Assembly: GCA_963839995.1 (NCBI GenBank)
Contig: CAWIXH010000006.1
Location: 186,001 to 250,000 of the forward strand
Source: CAWIUB01 sp963839995
GTDB lineage: Bacteria; Actinomycetota; Actinomycetes; Mycobacteriales; Jatrophihabitantaceae
Direction of reading: 5' to 3'
DNA: 64,000 nucleotides
Shown here piece after piece: positions 17,712 through 25,509 of the stretch. Within the stretch, counting starts at the first letter, position 1. Every line of letters begins with the position of its first letter. Both the position numbers and the translations under genes were made by a program. The notes below the pieces were generated by a model, which was not told the DNA's origin, ran no database searches, and saw nothing but the letters and a program-made list of their open reading frames with translations.

Positions 17712-19131
17712 GCTGCAGGACATCCCCGATGTGGTGGACGCGAATCGTGTTCGTCGCGCCCGGCGTGGCCGGTGGTGTGCCCGCCACCACGACGACGAGG
17801 TCGTTGGGACGGCAGACGCCACGCTGAACCAGGGCCGAGTCGACCTGCCGCACCATTTCGTCCGTGGTCTTCACCGTCCATGTCAGGTAGGCGTCCGCGC
17901 CCCACAACAGCGCAAGCTGCCGCTGCACGTTCTCGTCCGGCGTGAACACCAGAATCCGCTGGGTGGGCTGCAGCCGCGACAAGCGGCGCGCGGTGTCACC
18001 GGTCTGGGTGAATGCGACCAACGCTGTGGCGCCGAGCGCGTCGCCGACCTCCTTCGCTGCCTTGGCGATCGCGCCGCCGACCGTGCGCGGATTGTGCTGC
18101 AGTCCGGCTATCCGCACGCCGCCCTGTTCGGCCGAGGTGACGATGCGGGCCATCGTCGCAACGGTCTGCACCGGATACGCGCCGACGCTGGTCTCGCCGG
18201 ACAGCATCACGGCGTCTGCCCCGTCGAGCACGGCGTTGGCGACGTCGGACGCCTCGGCTCGGGTCGGCCGCGAGTGGTTGATCATCGACTCGAGCATCTG
18301 GGTGGCCACGATAACCGGCTTGGCATTGTCGCGGCAGATCTGCACAGCGCGCTTCTGGATGATCGGTACCTGCTCCAGCGGGATCTCGACGCCGAGGTCT
18401 CCGCGGGCCACCATGACACCGTCGAAGGCACCGACGATATCCCCCAGTCGTTCGACGGCCTCAGGCTTCTCGATCTTGGCGATCACCGGACGGCGCACTC
18501 CGACCTCGTTCATGATCTTGTGGACAAGGTCGATGTCGTCGGGGGCCCGCACGAAGGACAGCGCGATGAAGTCCACGCCGAGGTTCAGCGCGAACTCCAG
18601 ATCGTCAGCGTCCTTGTCTGACAGGGCGGGTACGCTCACGGCGACGCCCGGCAGCGACAGGCCCTTGTTGTCGCTTACCCTGCCGCCCTCGGTGACGTCG
18701 CAGACCACGTCGGCGCCGTTCGCGATCTCGACTGCGACGAGCGCGACGTTGCCGTCGTCGACGAGCAGCCGGTCGCCCGGCCGTACGTCGTCGGCCAGTA
18801 ACGGGTACGTGGTCGACACCCGGTCGTGCGTGCCCTCGACGTCTTCGACGGTGATCCGCACCCGCTCGCCGGTTGCCCACGTCACCGACCTGTCGGCGAA
18901 GCGGCCCAGGCGGATCTTCGGGCCCTGCAAATCAGCGAGCACCGCGAGGTTCCGCCTGGAGGCCTCGGCCGCCCGGCGCACCTCACGGAAGCGCCGGCCG
19001 TGCTCGGCGTGATCACCGTGGCTGAAGTTCAGCCGGGCGACGTCCATGCCTGCCTCGACAAGTGCCCGCGCGCGCTCGGGCGTGTCCGTGGACGGGCCGA
19101 GGGTGCACACGATTTTCGCGCGACGCGTCAC
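17701..19131 (-). CDS. pyk: Pyruvate kinase
   Basis: A 476-residue glycolytic enzyme converting phosphoenolpyruvate and ADP to pyruvate and ATP. Recognisable blocks are KIVCTLGPST (N-terminus), ARLNFSHGDHAEH, the catalytic-Lys/Mg region VIAKIEKPEAVERL, MVARGDLGVEIP, and KPVIVATQMLESMI. The C-terminal allosteric domain is complete. GTG start with no ribosome site: a TACGCT box lies exactly six bases upstream, indicating a leaderless mRNA. tesB overlaps its 3' end and is probably co-transcribed. Confidence 0.97.
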   Translation of the reverse strand: MTRRAKIVCTLGPSTDTPERARALVEAGMDVARLNFSHGDHAEHGRRFREVRRAAEASRRNLAVLADLQGPKIRLGRFADRSVTWATGERVRITVEDVEGTHDRVSTTYPLLADDVRPGDRLLVDDGNVALVAVEIANGADVVCDVTEGGRVSDNKGLSLPGVAVSVPALSDKDADDLEFALNLGVDFIALSFVRAPDDIDLVHKIMNEVGVRRPVIAKIEKPEAVERLGDIVGAFDGVMVARGDLGVEIPLEQVPIIQKRAVQICRDNAKPVIVATQMLESMINHSRPTRAEASDVANAVLDGADAVMLSGETSVGAYPVQTVATMARIVTSAEQGGVRIAGLQHNPRTVGGAIAKAAKEVGDALGATALVAFTQTGDTARRLSRLQPTQRILVFTPDENVQRQLALLWGADAYLTWTVKTTDEMVRQVDSALVQRGVCRPNDLVVVVAGTPPATPGATNTIRVHHIGDVLQRDR

Positions 19132-19143
19132 ATGTCAAGCGTA
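19132..19143 (-). promoter_or_regulatory. Candidate -10 box of pyk, leaderless arrangement
   Basis: On the minus strand TACGCT is followed by six bases (TGACAT) and the pyk GTG. No Shine-Dalgarno sequence is present. The geometry matches that at polA and the two L,D-transpeptidase genes. Confidence 0.45.
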
Positions 19144-19210
19144 GAGGGTGCGGGGCACATGAGTCGCACACCCGGACTGCCGGCTGACTCGCACCTACCC
19201 TGCCCGCAGG

Positions 19211-19270
19211 TCCCGCTTCGCCTGCCCCGATCCCGCTTCGCCGCGTCCAATCCCTGCTTCGCTATGGGTG
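19211..19270 (+). repeat. Three degenerate 20-bp tandem units
   Basis: TCCCGCTTCG occurs at 19211 and 19231, and TCCCTGCTTCG at 19251, so the spacing is exactly 20 bases. The third unit runs into the left arm of the long hairpin at 19255-19315, as if the hairpin arm sequence had been partly amplified. It lies between the divergent pyk and DUF559 genes. Confidence 0.5.
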
Positions 19271-19315
19271 TGACCATCCTGGCCACCGAAATACGGTCAC
19301 AGCCATAGCGAAGCA
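19255..19315. repeat. Left long hairpin flanking the DUF559 gene
   Basis: Arms 19255-19275 and 19295-19315 are inverted copies with one mismatch in 21. The shared arm core is GCTTCGCTATGG(G/C)TGTGAC. A related hairpin lies at 20547-20605 on the other side of the DUF559 gene, with the same 21-base distance between the inner TGTGAC/GTCACA boxes. This copy sits between two divergent genes, where a terminator would serve neither, so it is better read as a boundary or dispersed repeat element. Confidence 0.7.
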
Positions 19316-19414
19316 GCGCGGATGGCTGACGTGCCGGTTCTCGGCGGCGAGCGATGCCTGGCCGCCTGTGGATAGCGGACCCGGTGCAACGGGACGATCA
19401 GCGACGATGCCCAG

Positions 19415-20497
19415 GTGAACAGCGCCTCCGCAGCCGCCGAGCGACTACTGCCCGATCTGGACTGGGTACTCGACGAGGCAATCCTGAGCGCGCAGCACCT
19501 CACTCCGGTGGCTGCCGTTCAGCAGCGCTGGCTGCTGGGGTGGGAGCGGCGCCGAGCCGAGGTGCTGACGCGCGATGGCGCCATCGGCACTGCCGCGTCT
19601 TTGGCGTGCCGGCAGGGCTTCGTCCTGACCCGGCACCAGGCGCTCAGCTGCGGCCTGTCGACTGAGGACGTCAGGCGCCTCAGGCGACGCGAATGGGCTA
19701 CGCCCCGGCGCGGGGTGTTGAGCGTGTTCCGTCCATCGGACCGCGACGATCGCAACGCCCTCGCCGCCGCCGCAGCAGTAGCCAGCCTTCGTCGAGGGGT
19801 CATCGCAAGCGGGCCGAGCGCAGCCGTAATGCACGGCTTCCCTCGACTCACTGAGCCAGCGGTCCCGACAGTGACCGCTCCGGACCCACACCGCGCGGCC
19901 ACCTCTACGCGACTCGATGACGGGGTTCGCGTCCTACACGCGACCGTGTCCCGCGAAGACCAGGCGACCTGGTTCGGCGTGCCGATCACATCGCGGGCCC
20001 GGACGGTGGTCGATCTCGGCCGCCTCGGTGTCGCCGACGGCCTAGTCGCGGCGGACGCCGCGCTCGCCGGTGGCGTGGTAACCCGAGGCGAGCTTGACGC
20101 GGCGCTCGACCGTTGCGGCGGCTGGCCGGGTGTGCGCGGTGCTCGCCGCGCGATCGAATTGGCCGATGCCAAGGCGGAATCCCCACTCGAAAGCATCACC
20201 AGGCTGTGCGTCGTCGATGGCGGGCTGCCTGTCCCGCAGTTACAGGTCGTCATCCGTGACGGCGCGTGGTGGTGCCGCGTCGACATGCTGTGGGAGGCAG
20301 AACGGGTCGTGCTCGAGGCCGACGGAATCGGCAAGTACCGGACGTCCGCCGATCTGCACGCGGAGAAGCGTCGGGAAGCTCGGCTGCAACGCCTGGGTTT
20401 CGAGATCGTGCGGGTGATGTGGGACGAGGTGATCAACGACCCGGCTGGCCTCGTCGCCCGGATTCGGGGAAAGCTCGCGCTGGCTCATCGACGCTGA
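19415..20497 (+). CDS. AbiEi-like wHTH plus DUF559 (Vsr-type nuclease fold) protein
   Basis: A 360-residue protein. Residues about 53-100 form a winged helix like the AbiEi antitoxin N-terminus (RQGFVLTRHQALSCGLSTEDVRRL); the C-terminal ~110 residues match DUF559, a PD-(D/E)XK domain related to very-short-patch repair nucleases, with candidate residues Glu259, Asp290 and the Glu301-x-Asp303 pair in VLEADGIGKY. Such genes are frequent and multi-copy in Actinobacteria; no function is proven. No partner toxin gene is adjacent. The GTG start at 19415 has a poor ribosome site, so the true start may be up to about 50 codons downstream. The gene is bracketed by two related hairpins between pyk and gltB. 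Confidence 0.78.
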   Translation: MNSASAAAERLLPDLDWVLDEAILSAQHLTPVAAVQQRWLLGWERRRAEVLTRDGAIGTAASLACRQGFVLTRHQALSCGLSTEDVRRLRRREWATPRRGVLSVFRPSDRDDRNALAAAAAVASLRRGVIASGPSAAVMHGFPRLTEPAVPTVTAPDPHRAATSTRLDDGVRVLHATVSREDQATWFGVPITSRARTVVDLGRLGVADGLVAADAALAGGVVTRGELDAALDRCGGWPGVRGARRAIELADAKAESPLESITRLCVVDGGLPVPQLQVVIRDGAWWCRVDMLWEAERVVLEADGIGKYRTSADLHAEKRREARLQRLGFEIVRVMWDEVINDPAGLVARIRGKLALAHRR

Positions 20498-20546
20498 GCG
20501 TCGGTCCCAACTGACGCATCGATGCTGTCTGCCGCCCCCCATCTCC

Positions 20547-20605
20547 GCTTCGCCACAGCTGTGACCCTCTGGACGGGCAGAATCCCGTCACAGCTATAGC
20601 GAAGC
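20547..20605. repeat. Right long hairpin flanking the DUF559 gene
   Basis: Arms 20547-20565 and 20587-20605 are inverted with two mismatches in 19; the inner TGTGAC and GTCACA boxes are 21 bases apart, as in the left hairpin. All four arms share the core GCTTCGC(T/C)A(T/C)(A/G)GCTGTGAC, allowing for one substitution in the first. This copy lies between the convergent ends of the DUF559 gene and gltB, so it may also act as a terminator. Confidence 0.7.
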
Positions 20606-20606
20606 C

Positions 20607-20651
20607 GCCGGTCGAGGGACCGCCGGTCGCGGGACCGCCGGTCGCGGGTGG
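20607..20651 (+). repeat. 3 x 15-bp tandem repeat
   Basis: The unit GCCGGTCGCGGGACC starts at 20607, 20622 and 20637 (one substitution in the first copy; the third diverges at its last two bases). It abuts the right hairpin and precedes the gltB stop codon by 35 bases. Confidence 0.7.
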
Positions 20652-20685
20652 GGGGGTTACGGTCGAATGCTGTAATGCCGGGCAG

Positions 20686-23600
20686 TCAGACGCGGGCCGC
20701 GGCCATGACCGCAGCGTCGACGTCCTCGCCGCGCTCCTCGGCCTGTCTGGTGGCCTCGACGACGCGCTTGTAGTCGCGTGGCACGATCGCCACGAACCGC
20801 GGCCGCGCGGCAGGCCAGTCGGCGAGCAGAGCCCCGGCTACGGCCGAATCCGTCAGCTCGAGGTGCCGCTGCATCAATTGCCGCAGCACGGCCGCGGAAT
20901 CGTCGGACACCGACTCGACGTCGACGAGCTCGCTGTTCACGAACCTCGGGTCGAGGTCGAGCACGAACGCAAGGCCACCGGACATGCCCGCGCCGAGGTT
21001 GCGGCCAGTGGGCCCGAGGATGACCGCGGTGCCGCCGGTCATGTATTCCAGCGCGTGGTCGCCCACGCCTTCAGCGACGGCAGCGGCACCCGAGTTCCGC
21101 ACGCAGAACCGCTCACCGACGATGCCGCGCAGGTATATCTCGCCGGACGTCGCGCCATAGCCGATCACGTTGCCTGCGATGACGTTCTGCTCGGCGGTGA
21201 ACGGCGCCTGCTCGTCCGGGCGGACCGCGATCACGCCACCGGACAGCCCCTTGCCGACGTAGTCGTTGGCGTCGCCGAACAGCCGCAGTGTCATGCCCCG
21301 CGGCATGAACGCACCGAACGACTGGCCGGCCGACCCGCGGAACGTGATGTCGAGCGTGCCGTCGGGCAGCCCGTCGGCGCCGTACCGTTTGCTGACGTAC
21401 GAGCCGAGCATCGTGCCGACGGTTCGGTTAACGTTGCGCACGGGGAGCTCGAGCGTGACCGGCACGGCGTCGAGCAGCGCGCCTTCGCACAGCTGGATCA
21501 GGGTGTTGTCCAGCGCCGCATCCAGACCGTGGTCCTGCTCGACCGTCTGGCGCAGCGCAGCTGTGTCCGGTACGGCCGGCGCGGCCAGGATCGGGCTGAG
21601 GTCGAGCCCGTCCGCCTTCCAATGCTCGATCGCCGCGCGAGTGTCGAGCATGTCGACCCGGCCGATCGCCTCGTCCAGCGATCGGAAACCCAGCGCGGCA
21701 AGGATCTCGCGGACCTGCTCGGCGATGTATTCGAAAAATGTGACGACGAATTCGGGTTTGCCAGTGAATCTCTTACGCAGGGCGGGATTCTGCGTCGCCA
21801 CGCCCACGGGACAGGTGTCCAGATGGCAGACACGCATCATCACACATCCGGATACGATCAACGGTGCGGTGGAGAATCCGTACTCCTCGGCGCCGAGCAG
21901 CGCAGCCACGACCACGTCCCGCCCGGTCTTCATGGCACCGTCGACCTGGACGGTAATGCGGTCCCGCAACCCGTTGAGCAGCAGCGTCTGCTGGGTCTCG
22001 GCCAGACCCAACTCCCACGGCAGGCCAGCGTGCTTCAAGGCCGTCAGGGCGGCGGCACCCGTGCCGCCGTCGTGGCCGGAGATCAGCACGACGTCGGCGT
22101 GCGCTTTCGACACGCCCGCCGCCACCGTGCCTACGCCCGACTCCGCGACTAGCTTGACGTGCACCCGGGCCTGCGGGTTGGCGTTCTTCAGGTCGTGGAT
22201 CAGCTGGGCCAGGTCTTCGATCGAGTAGATGTCGTGGTGCGGCGGCGGCGAGATCAGCCCGACACCGGGCGTCGAATTCCGGGTCCGGGCGATCCATGGG
22301 TACACCTTGAAGCCGGGCAGCTGGCCCCCCTCGCCTGGCTTGGCGCCCTGCGCCACCTTGATCTGGATGTCGTCGGCGTTGACCAGGTAATGGCTGGTGA
22401 CGCCGAAACGTCCGGAGGCCACCTGCTTGACCCGCGACTTGCGCAGGTCGCCGTTCGGGTCGGGCGCGTACCGTGACGCGTCCTCCCCTCCCTCGCCGCA
22501 GTTCGACCGGCCGCCGATGCGGTTCATCGCGATCGCGAGCGTCTCGTGCGCCTCGGCCGAGATCGAGCCGTAGGACATCGCCCCGGTGTTGAACCGGGTG
22601 ACGATCGATGACACGGGCTCGACCTCGTCGAGCGGAACCGGCGGGCGATCACCTCGCAGCTCGAACAGCCCGCGCAGCGTGCCACCCGAACGGTTGAGCT
22701 CCTCGACCGTCTCGCTGTACTCCCGGAACACCTCGTACCGGCGCTGCCGGGTGGCGTGCTGCAGCAGGAACACCGTCTCGGGGTTGAACAGATGCAGCTC
22801 GCCCTCGCGCCGCCACTGGTACTCACCGCCCACGTCGAGGCGGCGATGGGCCCGCGCGGACGGGACGAGCGGGTATGCGGTCGCGTGCCGGGCAGCGGCC
22901 TCCTCGGCCAGCACGTCCAGGCCGACTCCCCCGAGCCGGGACGGGGTACCGGTGAAGTATTCGTCGACGAGGTCGGTGGCCAGCCCGAACGCCTCGAACA
23001 CCTGCGCGCCCGTGTACGACCCGATCGTCGAGATGCCCATCTTGGACATCACCTTCAGCACGCCCTTGTTGAGCGCCTTCACGAAGTTCGCAATCGCTGT
23101 GCTAGTCAAGGCGCCTGGACCGACGGTCGGCGCGGCGCCTGCGGCGCGGCTAGTCAAGGCGCCTGGACCGACGGTCGGCGCGGCGCCTGCGGCGCGGCTA
23201 GTCAAGGCGCCTGGACCGACGGTCGGCGCGGCGCCTGTGGCGCCCTGGACGGCCGTGATGGCTCCGCGCTCTACGAGGTCCTCGATCGACTCGAATGCGA
23301 GGTAGGGGTTGAGGGCGGCTGCGCCGTAGCCGACCAGGAGCGCCGCATGGTGCACCTCGCGCACCTCGCCGGTCTCGACGACAATGCCCGTCATCGACCG
23401 TTGCCCGGTGCGCACCAGGTGGTGGTGTACCGCGGCGGTCAGCAGCAGCGACGGTATCGGCGCATGGTCGGCGTCGCACTCGCGGTCGGACAGAATCAGG
23501 ATGCGCGCGCCCGCGTCGATCGCCTCGGAACATTCGCGGCGCACGCGTTCGAGGGCGCCGGCCAACGCCTCGCCGCCGCCATGTACCCGATAACGGCCGT

Positions 23601-25371
23601 CGATCAGCTGGCAGTCGAACCCGGGCAGGTCACCATCCGCGTTGACGTGCCAGATCCTCGCCAGATCGTCGTTGTCGATCACCGGCCCCGGCAGGACGAT
23701 CTGCCGGCACGACGCCGGGCTGGGGACGAGCAGGTTGTGCTCCGGGCCGAGCATCCCGGCGAGCGATGTGACCATCTGCTCTCGGATCGCGTCCAGCGGT
23801 GGGTTCGTCACCTGTGCGAACAGCTCGGTGAAGTAGTCGAACAGCAGGCGGGGCCGCTGCGACAGCGCCGCCAGCGGCGTGTCGGTTCCCATCGATCCGA
23901 TCGGATCGGCTCCGCCGACGGCCATCGGGGTGAGCAGGATGCGCAACTCCTCCTCGGTGTAGCCGAACACCTGTTGGCGCCGAGTAACCGACTCGTGCGA
24001 GAACACGACGTGCTCACGCCTGGGCAGGTCGGCCAGGTCGATCTGCCCCGCGTGTAGCCACTCTCCGTACGGCTTGTCGGCGGCGAGCTCCGCCTTGATC
24101 TCGTCGTCGTGGACGATCTGCCCGCGGGCAGTGTCGACCAGGAACATCCGCCCGGGCTGCAGCCGCCCTTTCGCGACGACCGTCGCGGGATCTACCTCGA
24201 GCACCCCGGACTCGCTGCCGAGCACGACGAGGTCGTCGGACGTACGCCACCAGCGCCCCGGCCGCAGGCCGTTGCGGTCGAGGACCGCGCCGATGATCGT
24301 CCCATCGGTGAAGTTCACACAGGCCGGGCCGTCCCAGGCCTCCATCAGCGACGAGTGGAACGCATAGAAGTCGCGGCGGGCGGGGTCCATCCAGTCGGCC
24401 GCGTTCTCCCACGCCTCGGGGATCATCATCAGCACGGCGTGCGGCAGGCTGCGGCCGGCCATGTGGAGCAGCTCGAGGACCTCGTCGAACGACGCAGAGT
24501 CGCTCGCCGCCGGCGAGCAGATCGGGAACAGCCGCTCGAGGTCGCCCGGAATCAGATCGGACTCGAGCATCGCCTGCCGGGTGCTCATCCAGTTGCGGTT
24601 GCCCTTGATCGTGTTGATCTCGCCGTTGTGCGCGATGTAGCGATACGGGTGGGCCAGTGGCCAGGACGGAAACGTGTTTGTGGAGAACCGGCTGTGCACA
24701 AGGCCAATCGCGCTGGCGAACCGCTCGTCGCGCAAGTCCGGGAAGAACGTCCCGAGCTGGTGGGTGGTGAGCATTCCCTTGTAGACGAGAGTGCGCCCGG
24801 ACAACGAGGCGAAGTACACGTCCAGCCCGGCGGCGCGGGCACGGTGCTCGACCACCTTGCGCAGGCAAAAGGCCCGGCGCTCCAGGTCCATGCCGGACTC
24901 GCCGTTCTCGCCCGCGACGAACAGCTGCCGGATGCTCGGCATCACGCTGCGCGCGGTGGGGCCAAGGCCGTCGGGGTCGGTGGGCAGGTCCCGCCAGCCG
25001 AGGACGTCCAGCGCCTCCTCATTCGCGACGTGCTCGATGAGCCGGACGACCTGAGCGGCTGCATCCGCGGCAACGGGGAGGAAGACGTTCCCCACCGCGT
25101 AGTGCCCGCGATCGGGCAGCGCGAACGGGACGACCTCGCGCAGGAACCCATCCGGCACCTGGACCGTCAAGCCCGCGCCGTCACCGGACGAGGGTTCGGC
25201 GCCCGCGGCGCCGCGATGGTCGAGATTGTGCAGCGCGACCAATGCGCGCGCCACGATCGAGTGACTCGGCCGTCCCTTGAGGTCGGCGAGGAACGCCACG
25301 CCGCACGAATCGGACTCAGACCCCGGGTCGTACAGGCCCTGCGCAGGCGGCACCGTGGAGAACATGCTCAT
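20686..25371 (-). CDS. gltB: Glutamate synthase (NADPH/ferredoxin) large subunit
   Basis: A 1561-residue enzyme converting 2-oxoglutarate and glutamine to two glutamates. The N-terminal class II amidotransferase domain becomes active when a short propeptide is removed to expose Cys23 (ESDSCGVAF). The FMN-binding synthase domain contains FNTGAMSYGSISAEAH and MNRIGGRSNCGEGGED; the 3Fe-4S cysteines are in the CVMMRVCHLDTCPVG block (near residue 1180); the C-terminal GXGXG helix follows. Two oddities: residues about 709-757 contain three in-frame copies of a 16-residue unit (AAGAAPTVGPGALTSR-like) just before FVKALNKGVLKVMSKMG; and no gltD small-subunit gene is adjacent. ATG start with GGAGGGG upstream. 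Confidence 0.96.
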   Translation of the reverse strand: MSMFSTVPPAQGLYDPGSESDSCGVAFLADLKGRPSHSIVARALVALHNLDHRGAAGAEPSSGDGAGLTVQVPDGFLREVVPFALPDRGHYAVGNVFLPVAADAAAQVVRLIEHVANEEALDVLGWRDLPTDPDGLGPTARSVMPSIRQLFVAGENGESGMDLERRAFCLRKVVEHRARAAGLDVYFASLSGRTLVYKGMLTTHQLGTFFPDLRDERFASAIGLVHSRFSTNTFPSWPLAHPYRYIAHNGEINTIKGNRNWMSTRQAMLESDLIPGDLERLFPICSPAASDSASFDEVLELLHMAGRSLPHAVLMMIPEAWENAADWMDPARRDFYAFHSSLMEAWDGPACVNFTDGTIIGAVLDRNGLRPGRWWRTSDDLVVLGSESGVLEVDPATVVAKGRLQPGRMFLVDTARGQIVHDDEIKAELAADKPYGEWLHAGQIDLADLPRREHVVFSHESVTRRQQVFGYTEEELRILLTPMAVGGADPIGSMGTDTPLAALSQRPRLLFDYFTELFAQVTNPPLDAIREQMVTSLAGMLGPEHNLLVPSPASCRQIVLPGPVIDNDDLARIWHVNADGDLPGFDCQLIDGRYRVHGGGEALAGALERVRRECSEAIDAGARILILSDRECDADHAPIPSLLLTAAVHHHLVRTGQRSMTGIVVETGEVREVHHAALLVGYGAAALNPYLAFESIEDLVERGAITAVQGATGAAPTVGPGALTSRAAGAAPTVGPGALTSRAAGAAPTVGPGALTSTAIANFVKALNKGVLKVMSKMGISTIGSYTGAQVFEAFGLATDLVDEYFTGTPSRLGGVGLDVLAEEAAARHATAYPLVPSARAHRRLDVGGEYQWRREGELHLFNPETVFLLQHATRQRRYEVFREYSETVEELNRSGGTLRGLFELRGDRPPVPLDEVEPVSSIVTRFNTGAMSYGSISAEAHETLAIAMNRIGGRSNCGEGGEDASRYAPDPNGDLRKSRVKQVASGRFGVTSHYLVNADDIQIKVAQGAKPGEGGQLPGFKVYPWIARTRNSTPGVGLISPPPHHDIYSIEDLAQLIHDLKNANPQARVHVKLVAESGVGTVAAGVSKAHADVVLISGHDGGTGAAALTALKHAGLPWELGLAETQQTLLLNGLRDRITVQVDGAMKTGRDVVVAALLGAEEYGFSTAPLIVSGCVMMRVCHLDTCPVGVATQNPALRKRFTGKPEFVVTFFEYIAEQVREILAALGFRSLDEAIGRVDMLDTRAAIEHWKADGLDLSPILAAPAVPDTAALRQTVEQDHGLDAALDNTLIQLCEGALLDAVPVTLELPVRNVNRTVGTMLGSYVSKRYGADGLPDGTLDITFRGSAGQSFGAFMPRGMTLRLFGDANDYVGKGLSGGVIAVRPDEQAPFTAEQNVIAGNVIGYGATSGEIYLRGIVGERFCVRNSGAAAVAEGVGDHALEYMTGGTAVILGPTGRNLGAGMSGGLAFVLDLDPRFVNSELVDVESVSDDSAAVLRQLMQRHLELTDSAVAGALLADWPAARPRFVAIVPRDYKRVVEATRQAEERGEDVDAAVMAAARV
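23101..23244 (-). repeat. In-frame 3 x 48-bp tandem repeat inside gltB
   Basis: Three near-identical 48-base units start at 23101, 23149 and 23197; the last differs in a few bases at its end. Each unit is GC-rich and partly self-complementary (ACCGACGGT and flanking GGCGCC pairs) and encodes a 16-residue Gly/Ala/Pro-rich block. Since 48 is a multiple of three, gltB stays open. The repeats lie in a stretch that is normally a short helical connector before the conserved KGVLKVMSKMG block. Confidence 0.9.
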
Positions 25372-25509
25372 CCGGTGGGTTCCCCTCCGAACACTGGCTG
25401 AGGACTCGGCTGGACTGGACGTTCGGCCGGGACAGCACTGGCCCGCAAGGCATCGTTGAGATTACCGGCCAGCCATTCACCGCCGGAAATCCGCCTGGTG
25501 TGTCGCATC

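Noticed and set aside
19255..19315. Left hairpin as an ordinary terminator
   Set aside because: It lies between the starts of divergent pyk and the DUF559 gene, where no transcript from the flanking genes should end.
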